Shown here: positions 46,283 through 55,197 of the stretch, piece by piece
How the letters are laid out: every line of letters starts with the position of its first letter
How positions within the stretch are numbered: position 1 is the first letter of the stretch
NCBI GenBank assembly: GCA_025057995.1
Contig: JANXEW010000008.1
Location: forward strand, 1 to 64,000
DNA length: 64,000 nt
Source: Thermofilaceae archaeon
Lineage (GTDB): Archaea; Thermoproteota; Thermoprotei; Thermofilales; Thermofilaceae
Reading direction: 5' to 3'
Notes under the pieces: generated by a model
What the model was told of the DNA's origin: nothing
The model's database searches: none
What the model saw: only the letters and a program-made list of their open reading frames with translations
Position numbers and translations under genes: made by a program

Positions 46283-47029
46283 ATGAGTACTCAACACGGT
46301 ATTGTGGAAAAGATGCAAAGCCCAGTGAAGCTTAAGGCTGCGTTAAGAGAAGAAGTGTGGCGGAATCTTGACGCCCACAGAGTTGCCACGCCTAGACCCT
46401 GTCGTGGGAAGATACCCATCTTCGCTGGCTCAAGAGTTGCGACTATGAGAGTCTTGAAGAAGAGTTTCTTCATAGAAGCGGATACCGTCTATTCGACACT
46501 TGATGCGTCGCTTCAACCCATGAGAGAAGAGGTTTTGAGGCATCGTAAGAAACTTATCGTCATGCAACCTGGCTTCCGAGGCTTCCTCGTAATAGACGGC
46601 AGTACTCTACCCAAGGAGAAGATACGTGAAGCGGCTACGCCGAGGGGCTTGTCCCTTTACGCTGAACGAGTTGGAGTCCTAGAGGGGGTAGAGATTGACG
46701 TAGTGTCCTTAGGGAGCGTAGCGGTAGATAAGCAAGGCGGGAGGCTCGGTAGGGGTGACGGTCAACACGACCTTGAATACGCTGTCCTACGCGAGTTGGG
46801 CGTCATCAAGGATAAGACGCTGGTGCTGACAGTCGTCCACGATTTGCAAGTAGTTGAAAAGGTTCCGATGGAGCTTCACGACGTGCCCGTAGATTACATA
46901 GCTACTCCGAGCGCCCTACACACGATCGAGAAGGGTTACAGGAAGCCTAACGGAGTGATCTGGGACATCGTTGACTCCGCGATGGTCGACAGGCTTCCAC
47001 TGCTCAAGTTGCTTGCAGGCTTAGGATGA
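46283..47029 (+). CDS. 5-formyltetrahydrofolate cyclo-ligase-family protein
   Basis: 248 aa. It belongs to the MTHFS/ligase-like family: FAGSRVATMRV (about 47-57), VYSTLDASLQPMREEVLRH, then the nucleotide-binding loop VDKQGGRLGRGDGQHDLEYA (about 152-171), and HDVPVDYIATP near 220. Members close 5-formyl-THF with ATP; archaeal homologues may act on modified folates or other substrates. It is 14 bp upstream of the dehydrogenase gene, so both are likely one transcript. Confidence 0.78.
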   Translation: MSTQHGIVEKMQSPVKLKAALREEVWRNLDAHRVATPRPCRGKIPIFAGSRVATMRVLKKSFFIEADTVYSTLDASLQPMREEVLRHRKKLIVMQPGFRGFLVIDGSTLPKEKIREAATPRGLSLYAERVGVLEGVEIDVVSLGSVAVDKQGGRLGRGDGQHDLEYAVLRELGVIKDKTLVLTVVHDLQVVEKVPMELHDVPVDYIATPSALHTIEKGYRKPNGVIWDIVDSAMVDRLPLLKLLAGLG

Positions 47030-47043
47030 GAGAGGGTTGAAGC

Positions 47044-48030
47044 ATGCTCGCAGCTAGGCTCTACAGCGCTTTCAACCTCAAGGTTGAAGAGGTTGAACAA
47101 CCTAGACTTCCTGAAGGATGGGCTTTGGTGAAAAGCGTTGCCGTAGGAGTTTGCGGCACTGATAAAGCGTTCTACTCTGGAACTTACCAACTTTTTAAAT
47201 CTCCTATAGTGCTCGGCCACGAGGTTACGGGAGTCGTCGAAGAAGGCCCTAGCGATCTAGTAGGGGAGCTCGTGGTGTCAGAGATAAATTTCCCCTGCTG
47301 GAAGTGTAGCTTCTGCCGCTCAGGTCTTTACACGCACTGCTCGAGCAAGAAGACTCTAGGCATAGATTACGACGGGGGTTTAGCAGAGTACTTTGTAGCA
47401 CCAGTTGAAGCTCTACACAAGGTAGGCGGTATAAACCCGGTAGACGCTGTAGAAGTCGAGCCTCTCGCAGCTGTGTTAAACGCTTTAACGATAGCTCCGC
47501 CCCCTCCCGGTTCCAAGGCCGCAGTAATAGGCAGCGGAAACGTTGCTATTCTGACCAGCCAAGTTTTAAAACTCGCCGGGGTTGATCACGTTGTAGTCGT
47601 AAGAGAGGATAGCCCTAAGGCTAAGTACTTTAACGCTCTCGGCGTAGGGACCGTTACTGTAGAAGAGCTTAAGGCGCGAACAGGTGGAAGGTTAGGCGAT
47701 CAAGGTTTCGACGTAGTCTTCGAGTGCAGCGGCAACCCTTCAGCCATTGACTTGGCTATCGCGATCACGAGACCGAGGGGCGTCATCCACTTGAAGTCCA
47801 CCCCCGGGTTGCCCTTTACAGTCGACTTGACGCGCGCCGTTGTAAAAGAGTTGAAGATAGTCGGATCTAGATGCGGGTCTTTCAAAGAGTTCAAAGTAGC
47901 TATAGAATTACTCGAGAAAGGAGTTGTAAAACCCGTGATAACGAGCGTTTTCGATGGGGTTGACAGCGTCGAGGAGGCTTTAAGAAGATCGTTCGATAGG
48001 AGCGAGGTTAAAGTAGTCGTAAGGTTGTAA
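47044..48030 (+). CDS. Zinc-dependent medium-chain alcohol/sugar dehydrogenase
   Basis: 328 aa. The catalytic zinc site includes C38 in VGVCGTDKAF and LGHEVTGVVEEG (His near 58). The structural zinc cysteines lie in CWKCSFCRSGLYTHC (about 84-98). The NAD(P) site is AVIGSGNVAILTSQVLKLAG (about 160-180). The pattern resembles threonine, sorbitol and glucose dehydrogenases of archaea. Substrate is not clear. Its position after the folate-enzyme-like gene hints at a shared pathway, which I cannot specify. Confidence 0.85.
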   Translation: MLAARLYSAFNLKVEEVEQPRLPEGWALVKSVAVGVCGTDKAFYSGTYQLFKSPIVLGHEVTGVVEEGPSDLVGELVVSEINFPCWKCSFCRSGLYTHCSSKKTLGIDYDGGLAEYFVAPVEALHKVGGINPVDAVEVEPLAAVLNALTIAPPPPGSKAAVIGSGNVAILTSQVLKLAGVDHVVVVREDSPKAKYFNALGVGTVTVEELKARTGGRLGDQGFDVVFECSGNPSAIDLAIAITRPRGVIHLKSTPGLPFTVDLTRAVVKELKIVGSRCGSFKEFKVAIELLEKGVVKPVITSVFDGVDSVEEALRRSFDRSEVKVVVRL

Positions 48031-48201
48031 ACCCTCATCTCGTAAGCTTTCAAACATCAACTTCTTTCAATCCACCCTGTTCTCTTAAAGTCCTTTCAAG
48101 TAGCCTGTTACCGTTTCATGCGACGTGGTCGAGGGTTGGTTCAAGGTTGTTGATACAAGTTGAAACGTTAAGATAATTAAGGTGTTAAACTATTTTCTCT
48201 T

Positions 48202-48924
48202 GTGAGATTTTTGCAGCAAAAAGCCGTAATCATAACCGGTGCCAAAGGATCGGGAAAGTCAACTTTGATTAAAACGCTTTTCCCGGACCTCGACGTGGAT
48301 TTTTCTGAAGTCGCCCCCTACAAGGCTTACGACCTGTCTGAGGAGCTTGTCGTAGCCGAAGTATGTTGTACACCTGAAACGTTGAACAAGTTGTTATTCA
48401 AAAGGTTCCCTTGGAAGCTTCACGCAGGCTTAATTCTCGTAGACGGTAGCAGGGACTTGCGCGTCGACGGTCGATCTGCAGCTTTGATATCTGACGCTCC
48501 CCTACGCGCGCTCGTATTGACGAAAGCTGAAGACGCGGTATCGAGTCGAGTAGAGGCTGCTAAAGCCCTCGCCACTAGGTTGAAGTTCGAGTACTTCTCG
48601 GTCTCATCTTTCCAAAATACAGGTATCAACGAGTTAAGGGAGTGGGTTCTGACTGGTAGGCGTCCTCCGCCTAAGCCTAAGATCTTCGAAAGTATTCAAC
48701 TAGTTCTAGCTATCGACCTAGTCCCTGTATTAGCTGCCGGCCAACTCGATAAAGAGGCCCTCAGCGAACATGAGAGGAACGTGTTAAAGCTTTGCGACGG
48801 GAAGAGAGGTATCGTAGATATAGCTAAGGAACTCGGCTTGCATCCTGGGAGAGTGAGATCTGTAGTGGACGGTTTTCTCGTTAAAGGGTACTTGAAAGAT
48901 CTTAGACCCAAGGTGATTCCATGA
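48202..48924 (+). CDS. P-loop GTPase-like protein with C-terminal winged-helix-like region
   Basis: 240 aa, GTG start. Walker A is GAKGSGKST (13-21). The G3-like region (ELVVAEVCC) and the DGSRDLRVDG segment follow, and TKAED near 113 stands in for the NKxD guanine motif, so GTP specificity is plausible. Residues about 185-240 (HERNVLKLCDGKRGIVDIAK, then HPGRVRSVVDGFLVKGYL) look like a winged helix. It overlaps the next gene by 4 bp (48921-48924). A small GTPase fused to a DNA-binding-like end and paired with a V4R-like protein is an unusual combination. Confidence 0.6.
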   Translation: MRFLQQKAVIITGAKGSGKSTLIKTLFPDLDVDFSEVAPYKAYDLSEELVVAEVCCTPETLNKLLFKRFPWKLHAGLILVDGSRDLRVDGRSAALISDAPLRALVLTKAEDAVSSRVEAAKALATRLKFEYFSVSSFQNTGINELREWVLTGRRPPPKPKIFESIQLVLAIDLVPVLAAGQLDKEALSEHERNVLKLCDGKRGIVDIAKELGLHPGRVRSVVDGFLVKGYLKDLRPKVIP

Positions 48925-49661
48925 GCCCAGCTTTAGACTTAAGGCTTCGGAAAGCTCCCGAGTCAAAAGTTCAAGTTCTAGCTCCGAAAGTTTTCTTTGC
49001 GTACATGGTATCCTGTATCCTCAAGGAAGTTAGAGAGCCGAAGATTGTAAATAAAGAGTTATTCAAGCAGGGTGTTTGGAGCAGTAGCTTTGCAACAATT
49101 AACTTTGTTCACATGGAAAAGGTGCGCAAAGCGTGGCTATCGAAGGTAGAGCCGAGCGAGATGTCGAGTTTCATAGGATTCTTCAGTAGATCAATCTGGT
49201 ACGCTTTCACTGGACATTCCCCTAAGGTTGAGACCAAAGTCTTAGAAGGGAAGAGTCTCATATGGGTGGAAGTCGAGGGCCAGCCAACTAGCGAAGCTTT
49301 CTATGAGATCGTTCTACCAGACAAAGTTAACGCTCTATTCTATTTAGCAGGGGTCTACGAAGGGGCGGCTCAAACTGTTTTAGGGTGGATTAAGATGGAT
49401 GCCTTCTGGTTTAGCTTCTGGAGACCGCTGGACGATATAGGGGTCTGCGGTTTCTTCGCGCGTAGAGAACTACCGGTGAACGACGTAGTGAAAACTGTAC
49501 AGGCTAGAAGACCCGACTTCTTTGACGTGGTCACGTGGGCTGAAAGCTCCCTCGTGCTAAACGAGTTTCTCGGCTCAAACGTTCCTACTACCTCTAGCAG
49601 CCGCAACACTCGAGTAGACGGCGCTTTAGTCGCGCAGGGGGATAAGCCGTCCCGTTGGTAG
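48921..49661 (+). CDS. Unassigned protein with weak V4R/TRAPP-like pattern
   Basis: 246 aa, ATG start, overlapping the GTPase gene by 4 bp, so translation is coupled. It has no transmembrane helix. Residues about 130-185 (ALFYLAGVYEGAAQTVLGWI, then GVCGFFARRELPV) weakly resemble the V4R small-molecule/TRAPP-like fold with its Gly-rich helix and Cys-x-F strand. The last ~40 residues are polar and probably unstructured. Because V4R/TRAPP and roadblock proteins often act on small GTPases, a regulator-GTPase pair is an attractive inference, but similarity is low. Confidence 0.4.
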   Translation: MSPALDLRLRKAPESKVQVLAPKVFFAYMVSCILKEVREPKIVNKELFKQGVWSSSFATINFVHMEKVRKAWLSKVEPSEMSSFIGFFSRSIWYAFTGHSPKVETKVLEGKSLIWVEVEGQPTSEAFYEIVLPDKVNALFYLAGVYEGAAQTVLGWIKMDAFWFSFWRPLDDIGVCGFFARRELPVNDVVKTVQARRPDFFDVVTWAESSLVLNEFLGSNVPTTSSSRNTRVDGALVAQGDKPSRW

Positions 49662-49923
49662 TATATCGGATGTCGTAGGGTTTCACTCTAAGAGTCCAGC
49701 GGACTCGCTAGTTTTAAGGGTTAAGGCTATTAGAGAACAGAGGTTTGCTCTTATAGAAATTGCTTTGAATAACCAATCCTTTACATTAATTAAATACCTT
49801 GTATAAGTGCCACGTTAAACTAAATTTACCAAAATATTGAAAAAGTTAATTATATGGGATTTAAAATTTTCTGAAAATATAGCTACGAAAAATTTATATC
49901 ATCTTGAAAGAGTTTACTGTTTA

Positions 49924-51690
49924 ATGCTTGAATACTTGATTGATTATGAATTAAGAAATTTTCTTGTCTCATCGGTTTGCGTTACAATTTTAATCTTGCA
50001 ACTCGTTCTCCCTGCATCAACTCGTTCGCCGACAAAGGAGCTTTTCATCAAAGTCTACATTCGTGGTGATGGGTCGATAGAAACTGAACCTCAAGCTCAA
50101 GTACCTCTACTGAGAAACGGGAATACATACATCCTTACAGGGGATCTTGCCGGTAGCCTGATAGTGGAGAGAGATAACCTAGTTTTAGACGGAAGAGGGT
50201 ATAGGCTGTACAAGCCGGAGAGCGTTACCGAGGATTACAATGGGATCGAAGTAAGGGGTAGAGTAAATGTAACAGTAAAGAATTTTGTTATCGAAGGTTA
50301 CGCTTACGGTATTTACAGTGAACGTTCAAGCAGGGTCTTTTTAGTAGAGAACGTAGTAGCCAACTGTTACCGAGGCATAAGCATCTTAAAATCCTCTAAC
50401 CACAGGATTGAGAGGAGCACTCTCCGAAACTGTAGGGAAGCTATCAGATTCGGTTCATCTGGAGATTCGGCGGTGTTGGGGAACATCATCCGCGAAAACA
50501 AGTACGGTTTATTCATCAGTTTATCGCATACAAGCCTGGTTGAAGGTAACGTTGTGCAAAACAACAGTGGAGGAATCTACATTTCTGGAACCGGTATAAG
50601 GGTTATAGAAAACGTTATTCGAGACAACAGCGAGTTCGGAGTTGAACTCAGCAACTCGATTAACACTACAATCTTAGGCAACGTTTTCGTAAACGACGGG
50701 CTTAGAGTATTAGAAAGCTACGGAACAGTAGCTTCAGGGAACACGGTTAACGGTAAACCTCTAAGGTTCTATGAGAAAGTCTCTAACCTAACGATCAGTG
50801 GAGAGGCTGGACAGGTTGTCTTAGTAAACTGCACAAAAGTCGTTATAGAAAACCTTACTCTAGGGAATGTTGAAACAGCTATCTGGCTTTGGGCTACGGA
50901 CAATGCTATTATAAGAGGAAACGTCATAGAGGCTAACAGTTGGTACGGTATAAGCCTTCTACACTGCTTCAACTGCAGCTTGTTGGGAAACGTTATTCGA
51001 GGGAACAAAGTTGGAGGGGTAGAGCTAAGCCATTCCCACGGTAACACTATAGAAAACAACACGGTGAAGAACAACGGCAAGAAAGGGGGTTTAACGCTCA
51101 GTTTTTCAACTGATACAACTATCAAGAGAAACATTATAGAGAACAATGAGGTCGGCGTAAGCTTCGACACCTCTGACGGTAACATTGTCTCCAGCAACAC
51201 TTTTCAAAGAAATAACGTAAGCTTGTTTTTCTACAACTCTACTCGAAACCTTATCGTTGGAAACAAGATCCAGTTCAACAGCGTTAGTGTAACAGTTTAC
51301 GACTCCTCTCGCAACACGTTCTACTTCAACGACTTCATCGACAACAGAAACCAGGTTCTCGCAATCAACTCCTCCAACGCTTGGGATAACGGTTCAAAAG
51401 GTAACTTCTGGAGCGACCACGACTGCACTGACGAGAACGGTGACGGAGTCTGCGAAAACCCTTACATCATAAACCAGGAGAACGTGGATAGGTTCCCCCT
51501 AGGGAAGTCGCTTCAACCTGAGAGCGGACCAGGTTCAGACTCTACACCGCCCCCCAGAGAGGAGCAACCTTGGGGTGCATTGAACGGGATCCTAACGCTC
51601 GCTCCGCTACTGTTAGTCGCCCTACTCATCATAGCTTTAATCCTTTTAGCCGCCCTCCTGCTAAGGAGGAAGGGGAACGCTTCCCGTTGA
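49924..51690 (+). CDS. Surface protein with parallel beta-helix repeats (NosD-like) and C-terminal anchor
   Basis: 588 aa from the ATG at 49924; a TTG at 49837 gives 617 aa but has no signal sequence in its extra part. A signal-like segment (NFLVSSVCVTILILQLVLPA) follows the ATG. Residues about 70-510 are PbH1 beta-helix repeats with many short asparagine-rich units (NSIVENNT-like; for example RNTFYFNDFIDN). A C-terminal hydrophobic span (LLLVALLIIALILLAALLL) and a basic tail anchor it in the membrane. Such proteins bind or modify polysaccharide or form cell-surface structures; no catalytic residue is certain. Confidence 0.75.
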   Translation: MLEYLIDYELRNFLVSSVCVTILILQLVLPASTRSPTKELFIKVYIRGDGSIETEPQAQVPLLRNGNTYILTGDLAGSLIVERDNLVLDGRGYRLYKPESVTEDYNGIEVRGRVNVTVKNFVIEGYAYGIYSERSSRVFLVENVVANCYRGISILKSSNHRIERSTLRNCREAIRFGSSGDSAVLGNIIRENKYGLFISLSHTSLVEGNVVQNNSGGIYISGTGIRVIENVIRDNSEFGVELSNSINTTILGNVFVNDGLRVLESYGTVASGNTVNGKPLRFYEKVSNLTISGEAGQVVLVNCTKVVIENLTLGNVETAIWLWATDNAIIRGNVIEANSWYGISLLHCFNCSLLGNVIRGNKVGGVELSHSHGNTIENNTVKNNGKKGGLTLSFSTDTTIKRNIIENNEVGVSFDTSDGNIVSSNTFQRNNVSLFFYNSTRNLIVGNKIQFNSVSVTVYDSSRNTFYFNDFIDNRNQVLAINSSNAWDNGSKGNFWSDHDCTDENGDGVCENPYIINQENVDRFPLGKSLQPESGPGSDSTPPPREEQPWGALNGILTLAPLLLVALLIIALILLAALLLRRKGNASR

Positions 51691-52238
51691 CAACCCGTCT
51701 AGCGAGTCTCACTAAACCTGTTACGCTTACAATATTGCTCTAACAATCCAGCCGTAAGCTCCTCGGCTTCGATCACCCAAGTTGTATCAGCTCTCGGGTT
51801 TAAGCCCTCGTGGGGCTACGTAATTCTACGAATGTTGAGCTTGTAGGGGGTCGAAGGAGGCTCTAGAGCTGTTAACCGGATTCCCGGCTGCTCAGGAATA
51901 CTATCGACCTCCCTTAGATTTACGCCATAGGATTAGGCTACGCGGTAGTTACCGAGCAGGCGAAAGCTTCTGTTGAAAAAGACCATGGGATGGCTTCGAT
52001 GGACACGGCTGGAGCTTGAATCCTTAACCGCTGGCGGATTACCCGTTGAACAGCCCCGTCAAGAGTCTGGAGACTCCCTAGCATGTAGCAAAGCCTTTTC
52101 TGCTAACAGTCTTTAATGGAGTCCGTCTAGATCCAAGACGTTTATCGTTCAATTTTAGCTGGTTCACCTTTGAAGTAGCGGAACGTTAAGTTTCAGCGGG
52201 AAGCCTCGTACCATTACACCGTATGGTTTGACAGCTAA
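51691..52238. other. Gene-poor stretch with a possible decayed ORF
   Basis: 548 bp without a sound gene. A protein-like fragment lies at 51918-52019: after an in-frame TAG the frame reads GLGYAVVTEQAKASVEKDHG and MASMDTAGA before a TGA. It may be the leftover of a degraded enzyme gene, but the family is not recognised. Confidence 0.4.
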
Positions 52239-53483
52239 CTATCGGTACCAGCTGTAATCGTAAGCAGTCTTAAACATGGTGAGGACGTTCTCAGGAGGAG
52301 TTCTAGGCTGAATGTTGTGTACTTGAACGAAGACGTAACCTCCGCCAGGCTTGAAGACTTCCAAGTTCCTCTTCACGTGTTCAGCGACTTCCCTAGAAGT
52401 TGCAAAGGGTAAAACCCTTTGAGTATCGCAACCGCCGCCCCAGAAAGCTATCTGCTCCCCAAACTCTTTCTTCAATTTCTCCGGCTCCATCCCCTTAGCG
52501 GATATTTGAACAGGGTTTAGAACATCCACGCCAGCATCTATGAGGTCAGGTATCAGCTCGTAGATAGAGCCGCAAGAGTGGAGGAAGACGAAAACCCTCG
52601 AGTGCTTCTTCACGTACTTGAACAGCTCCTCATGGTAGGGTTTAAGCACCTCCCTGTAAACTTTCGGGTGAATCTGCGGCCCCACTTGCGTGCCAAGATC
52701 ATCGCCGAACTCGATCACCTGGATGTACTCTTTTAAAGCTTCTAAGTACCTTTTAACGTTGTAGAGGTTTACTTCAAGCATGTGATCCAATATCTTTGAA
52801 GCGAGGCTCCTCCTGAAAGTCAGGTCAGCCAACCAAGTACTCCAGCCGCGCAACCCTTGACCCCACTCGTGGAAGCCGGTATAAGTGGAGAACATTAACG
52901 CGTAACTCGTCTCCCTGTACAAGTATTCAGCTTTCCTCTTCAACAGCTCGACGTAAGCCTCCCCAACCTTGTGGGCTTCCCACGGGTAACGATCCACCTC
53001 CTCCAGTCTAGCTTTGGCGAGCTGAGGCTTCCCCCGCCAACTGAACGCTCCGCCAAAGTAGTAGCTGCTACCCGGCATCCTTGAGACGAGTTCACCGTTG
53101 GAATCCCGGATTACCCAACCTCCAGCTCCATCCGGCTCAGGGTTAAACCACTCTGGTACTTCACAAGGTGTGCCGTCAGGTAGAACCCAAGGCTTCCATT
53201 TGCGCCAGTCCGGTCCGCAGGGATCTAAACTCCTAGCTACGTCGAGCACGTCGACGTGGAACAGCTTGAGAACATTCTCTTCAGGCTCAGCCAACATCTG
53301 GCCCGTATCGTATACCCTTAAGAGCCCGCCCAAACCTAAGTGTTTCTTCAGCTCAGCGTACGCGATAGCGTGGATCCCGGTGGAAGCCATGGCGCCAAGG
53401 TCTATGGGAACCCTATCCGGCTCCTCGTGCTTTAAAGCTGTTAACAGCCTTTCCCTCGGATCCATCAGCTCGACGCAGTCCAC
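52239..53483 (-). CDS. URO-D-like methyltransferase/decarboxylase-family protein
   Basis: 414 aa. The URO-D superfamily barrel is clear: the start PRERLLTALKHEEPDRVP (8-25), IEFGDDLGTQVGPQIHP (about 258-274), VFLHSCGSIYELIPDLIDAG (His/Cys near 308-311), AGVDVLNPVQ and the C-terminal GGGYVFVQVHNIQPRTPPEN. The HxC motif binds zinc in corrinoid-dependent methyltransferases of this family. It is longer than the paralogue at 38323-39285. It is next to an FdhE-like gene. The methyl donor or acceptor is unknown. Confidence 0.8.
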   Translation of the reverse strand: MDCVELMDPRERLLTALKHEEPDRVPIDLGAMASTGIHAIAYAELKKHLGLGGLLRVYDTGQMLAEPEENVLKLFHVDVLDVARSLDPCGPDWRKWKPWVLPDGTPCEVPEWFNPEPDGAGGWVIRDSNGELVSRMPGSSYYFGGAFSWRGKPQLAKARLEEVDRYPWEAHKVGEAYVELLKRKAEYLYRETSYALMFSTYTGFHEWGQGLRGWSTWLADLTFRRSLASKILDHMLEVNLYNVKRYLEALKEYIQVIEFGDDLGTQVGPQIHPKVYREVLKPYHEELFKYVKKHSRVFVFLHSCGSIYELIPDLIDAGVDVLNPVQISAKGMEPEKLKKEFGEQIAFWGGGCDTQRVLPFATSREVAEHVKRNLEVFKPGGGYVFVQVHNIQPRTPPENVLTMFKTAYDYSWYR

Positions 53484-53520
53484 AGTAGTTGTAGGGTATG
53501 GAAGGAAAAACTTTTACCTC

Positions 53521-54345
53521 CTACTTAAGCAGACGCCGGGCTATAGCGTCGAGTACGATAGTCCACAAATCGTAGATCTCCCGAGGTATATCTAACTCCA
53601 TCAACCTCTCGTCCACTAGCTTCCAGTAGTTCCCGCAGACGTGGCATACGCCTAAGTTCAAGGGCTTCCCTTCGCCGAGATCTACAAGGCTTATGAGCTC
53701 CTGCTCATCATTTCCACAGAACAGACACTTCCCTGCTGGATAATCCCACTCTGTACCACAGAATTGACACTTAAGGTGGAAAACACCCTTCTTGTCGATG
53801 TAGCTTAGAGAAGTATAGCTGCCGCAGATCGGGCACCTACCTGAACTCCAACCGCTCAAGTCGATGTAGTTTCTCAAGCGGACTGAAAGAGAAGTGAAAG
53901 CCGGCTGAAGAGCCCAGGCGACGAGCGAACTTAAGGCTGTAGGGTCGACCCCAGCCTTCTCCGCCACTCTTTCAGCACCCCTCATATCCCCCTTCAACAT
54001 AAGTTCGGCTACACCCTTAAGCTCCAACCTACCTTGCTCTACAGCTTCGAGAACGCCCGCAACGTGGTGAGACTCGCTTGGAACCCCTTCCAAGATTAAG
54101 GACGCAATAGACCTTACGCCGTAAGCTATCTCATCCTCCCTAAGCCAAACCCCCGTCCCAGATGCAGCAGGTCTACCCGTTTCAACAGCTTCTCTAGCGG
54201 CTTCAAAGTTCGCGCGCTCTACAGTCGGCATGTACGCGTCCTTTAAACCAGCTTGAACCTCCAAGAGATTTATGAAAACTTCGAACGTAGAATCGTCAAC
54301 AGGTACATCGCCGCGAACCAACCTAGCTTTTTCCCTAATACTCAT
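53521..54345 (-). CDS. FdhE-like zinc-ribbon protein
   Basis: 274 aa. The N-terminal helical domain (about 1-165) is followed by rubredoxin-like zinc ribbons with CxxC pairs in CPICGSYTSLSYIDKKGVFH, KCQFCGTEW, KCLFCGND and VCHVCGNYW. The pattern is that of FdhE, which helps formate dehydrogenase assembly or sulfuration in bacteria. No formate dehydrogenase lies in the window, so it may serve another molybdo/tungsto-enzyme. It lies 36 bp upstream of nothing similar; the following gene is nucS on the same strand. Confidence 0.75.
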   Translation of the reverse strand: MSIREKARLVRGDVPVDDSTFEVFINLLEVQAGLKDAYMPTVERANFEAAREAVETGRPAASGTGVWLREDEIAYGVRSIASLILEGVPSESHHVAGVLEAVEQGRLELKGVAELMLKGDMRGAERVAEKAGVDPTALSSLVAWALQPAFTSLSVRLRNYIDLSGWSSGRCPICGSYTSLSYIDKKGVFHLKCQFCGTEWDYPAGKCLFCGNDEQELISLVDLGEGKPLNLGVCHVCGNYWKLVDERLMELDIPREIYDLWTIVLDAIARRLLK

Positions 54346-54381
54346 CTAAACCCTCTCGACCAACGCTCCTGCTAGAGTCTC

Positions 54382-55125
54382 CTAGATAAGCTTGCCGCGC
54401 CCTCCAGCTAACCTGGAAACTAAACCAAGGTCCAAGCTCTTGAACTTCAGCCCTTCCTTTTCTAGAACTGTGCGAGCCCCTCTGGATAATCGTTCTGCGA
54501 CAAGCATCCCTACAACCTCTCTACCGAGCTCGTGTTTCAAAGCTTCAACGTACTTTTTCAACTGGGCTACGGCTTCAACGCCAGCCGTACCCTTCTTCAC
54601 TTCGACGACGACAAGCCTCCCGTCAGGATCCACGAACAACGCATCGACGAAACCCGCTCTAGTTCTCCTCTCAACCTCCACGGGCTTCAACCCCTCCCCG
54701 ATCACCCACGGGTTCTCGACGACTATATCCCGCAGCTCAGTCTCGCTACCGTACATGTAGAGTTCCCCCTCGTCCTTCAACTTCCCGTGAGCAAGCAACT
54801 CCACTTTTTCAATTTCGATCAACAGTTCTTCCAGGGGTCTAAGCCTAACAGTCTTCAAAACCAGTTTACCGTCTCGAAGCTCTGTCGAAACCTTGGAACC
54901 GGGAGGCTGCCAGTTGACAGGCTCGTTTCCGACTGGTCTATGGACTAGGACGCAGCCATCCTGCTTTATGACGATCAACCGCTGACCTGGACCAAGGGTT
55001 GAAGAAGCGCGTCCCCTGTACTTTACGCTACACTGGGCTACGAGTAAACAAGTGTGACTATACTCCACCGCCCGTCTAACTTCATCCTTGGCCTTCTCTA
55101 AGCTTGGAGCATAGTACACATCCAC
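54382..55125 (-). CDS. nucS: NucS/EndoMS mismatch or branched-DNA endonuclease
   Basis: 247 aa. The N-terminal DNA-binding domain shows YRGRASSTLGPGQRLIVIKQ and VNWQPPG. The C-terminal PD-(D/E)XK site has D161 in GFVDALFVD and E175-x-K177 in VVVEVKK, the positions known to be catalytic in archaeal NucS. NucS cuts mismatched or flapped DNA and binds PCNA in archaea. The short C-terminal tail (GLVSRLAGGRGKLI) does not show a classic PIP box, so clamp contact may differ. The gene is preceded by its own promoter region and followed by the FdhE-like gene. Confidence 0.93.
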   Translation of the reverse strand: MDVYYAPSLEKAKDEVRRAVEYSHTCLLVAQCSVKYRGRASSTLGPGQRLIVIKQDGCVLVHRPVGNEPVNWQPPGSKVSTELRDGKLVLKTVRLRPLEELLIEIEKVELLAHGKLKDEGELYMYGSETELRDIVVENPWVIGEGLKPVEVERRTRAGFVDALFVDPDGRLVVVEVKKGTAGVEAVAQLKKYVEALKHELGREVVGMLVAERLSRGARTVLEKEGLKFKSLDLGLVSRLAGGRGKLI

Positions 55126-55197
55126 GTCAGCTTAGCGAGTAGCCAGTTTATCTTACGCTCGCTGAAGTTCCAACTCAGGAGAGTTTTTAAAGACGAG

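Noticed and set aside
49837-49923. TTG start giving 29 extra residues on the beta-helix protein
   Set aside because: The extra part is not signal-like; the ATG at 49924 directly precedes a good signal peptide.
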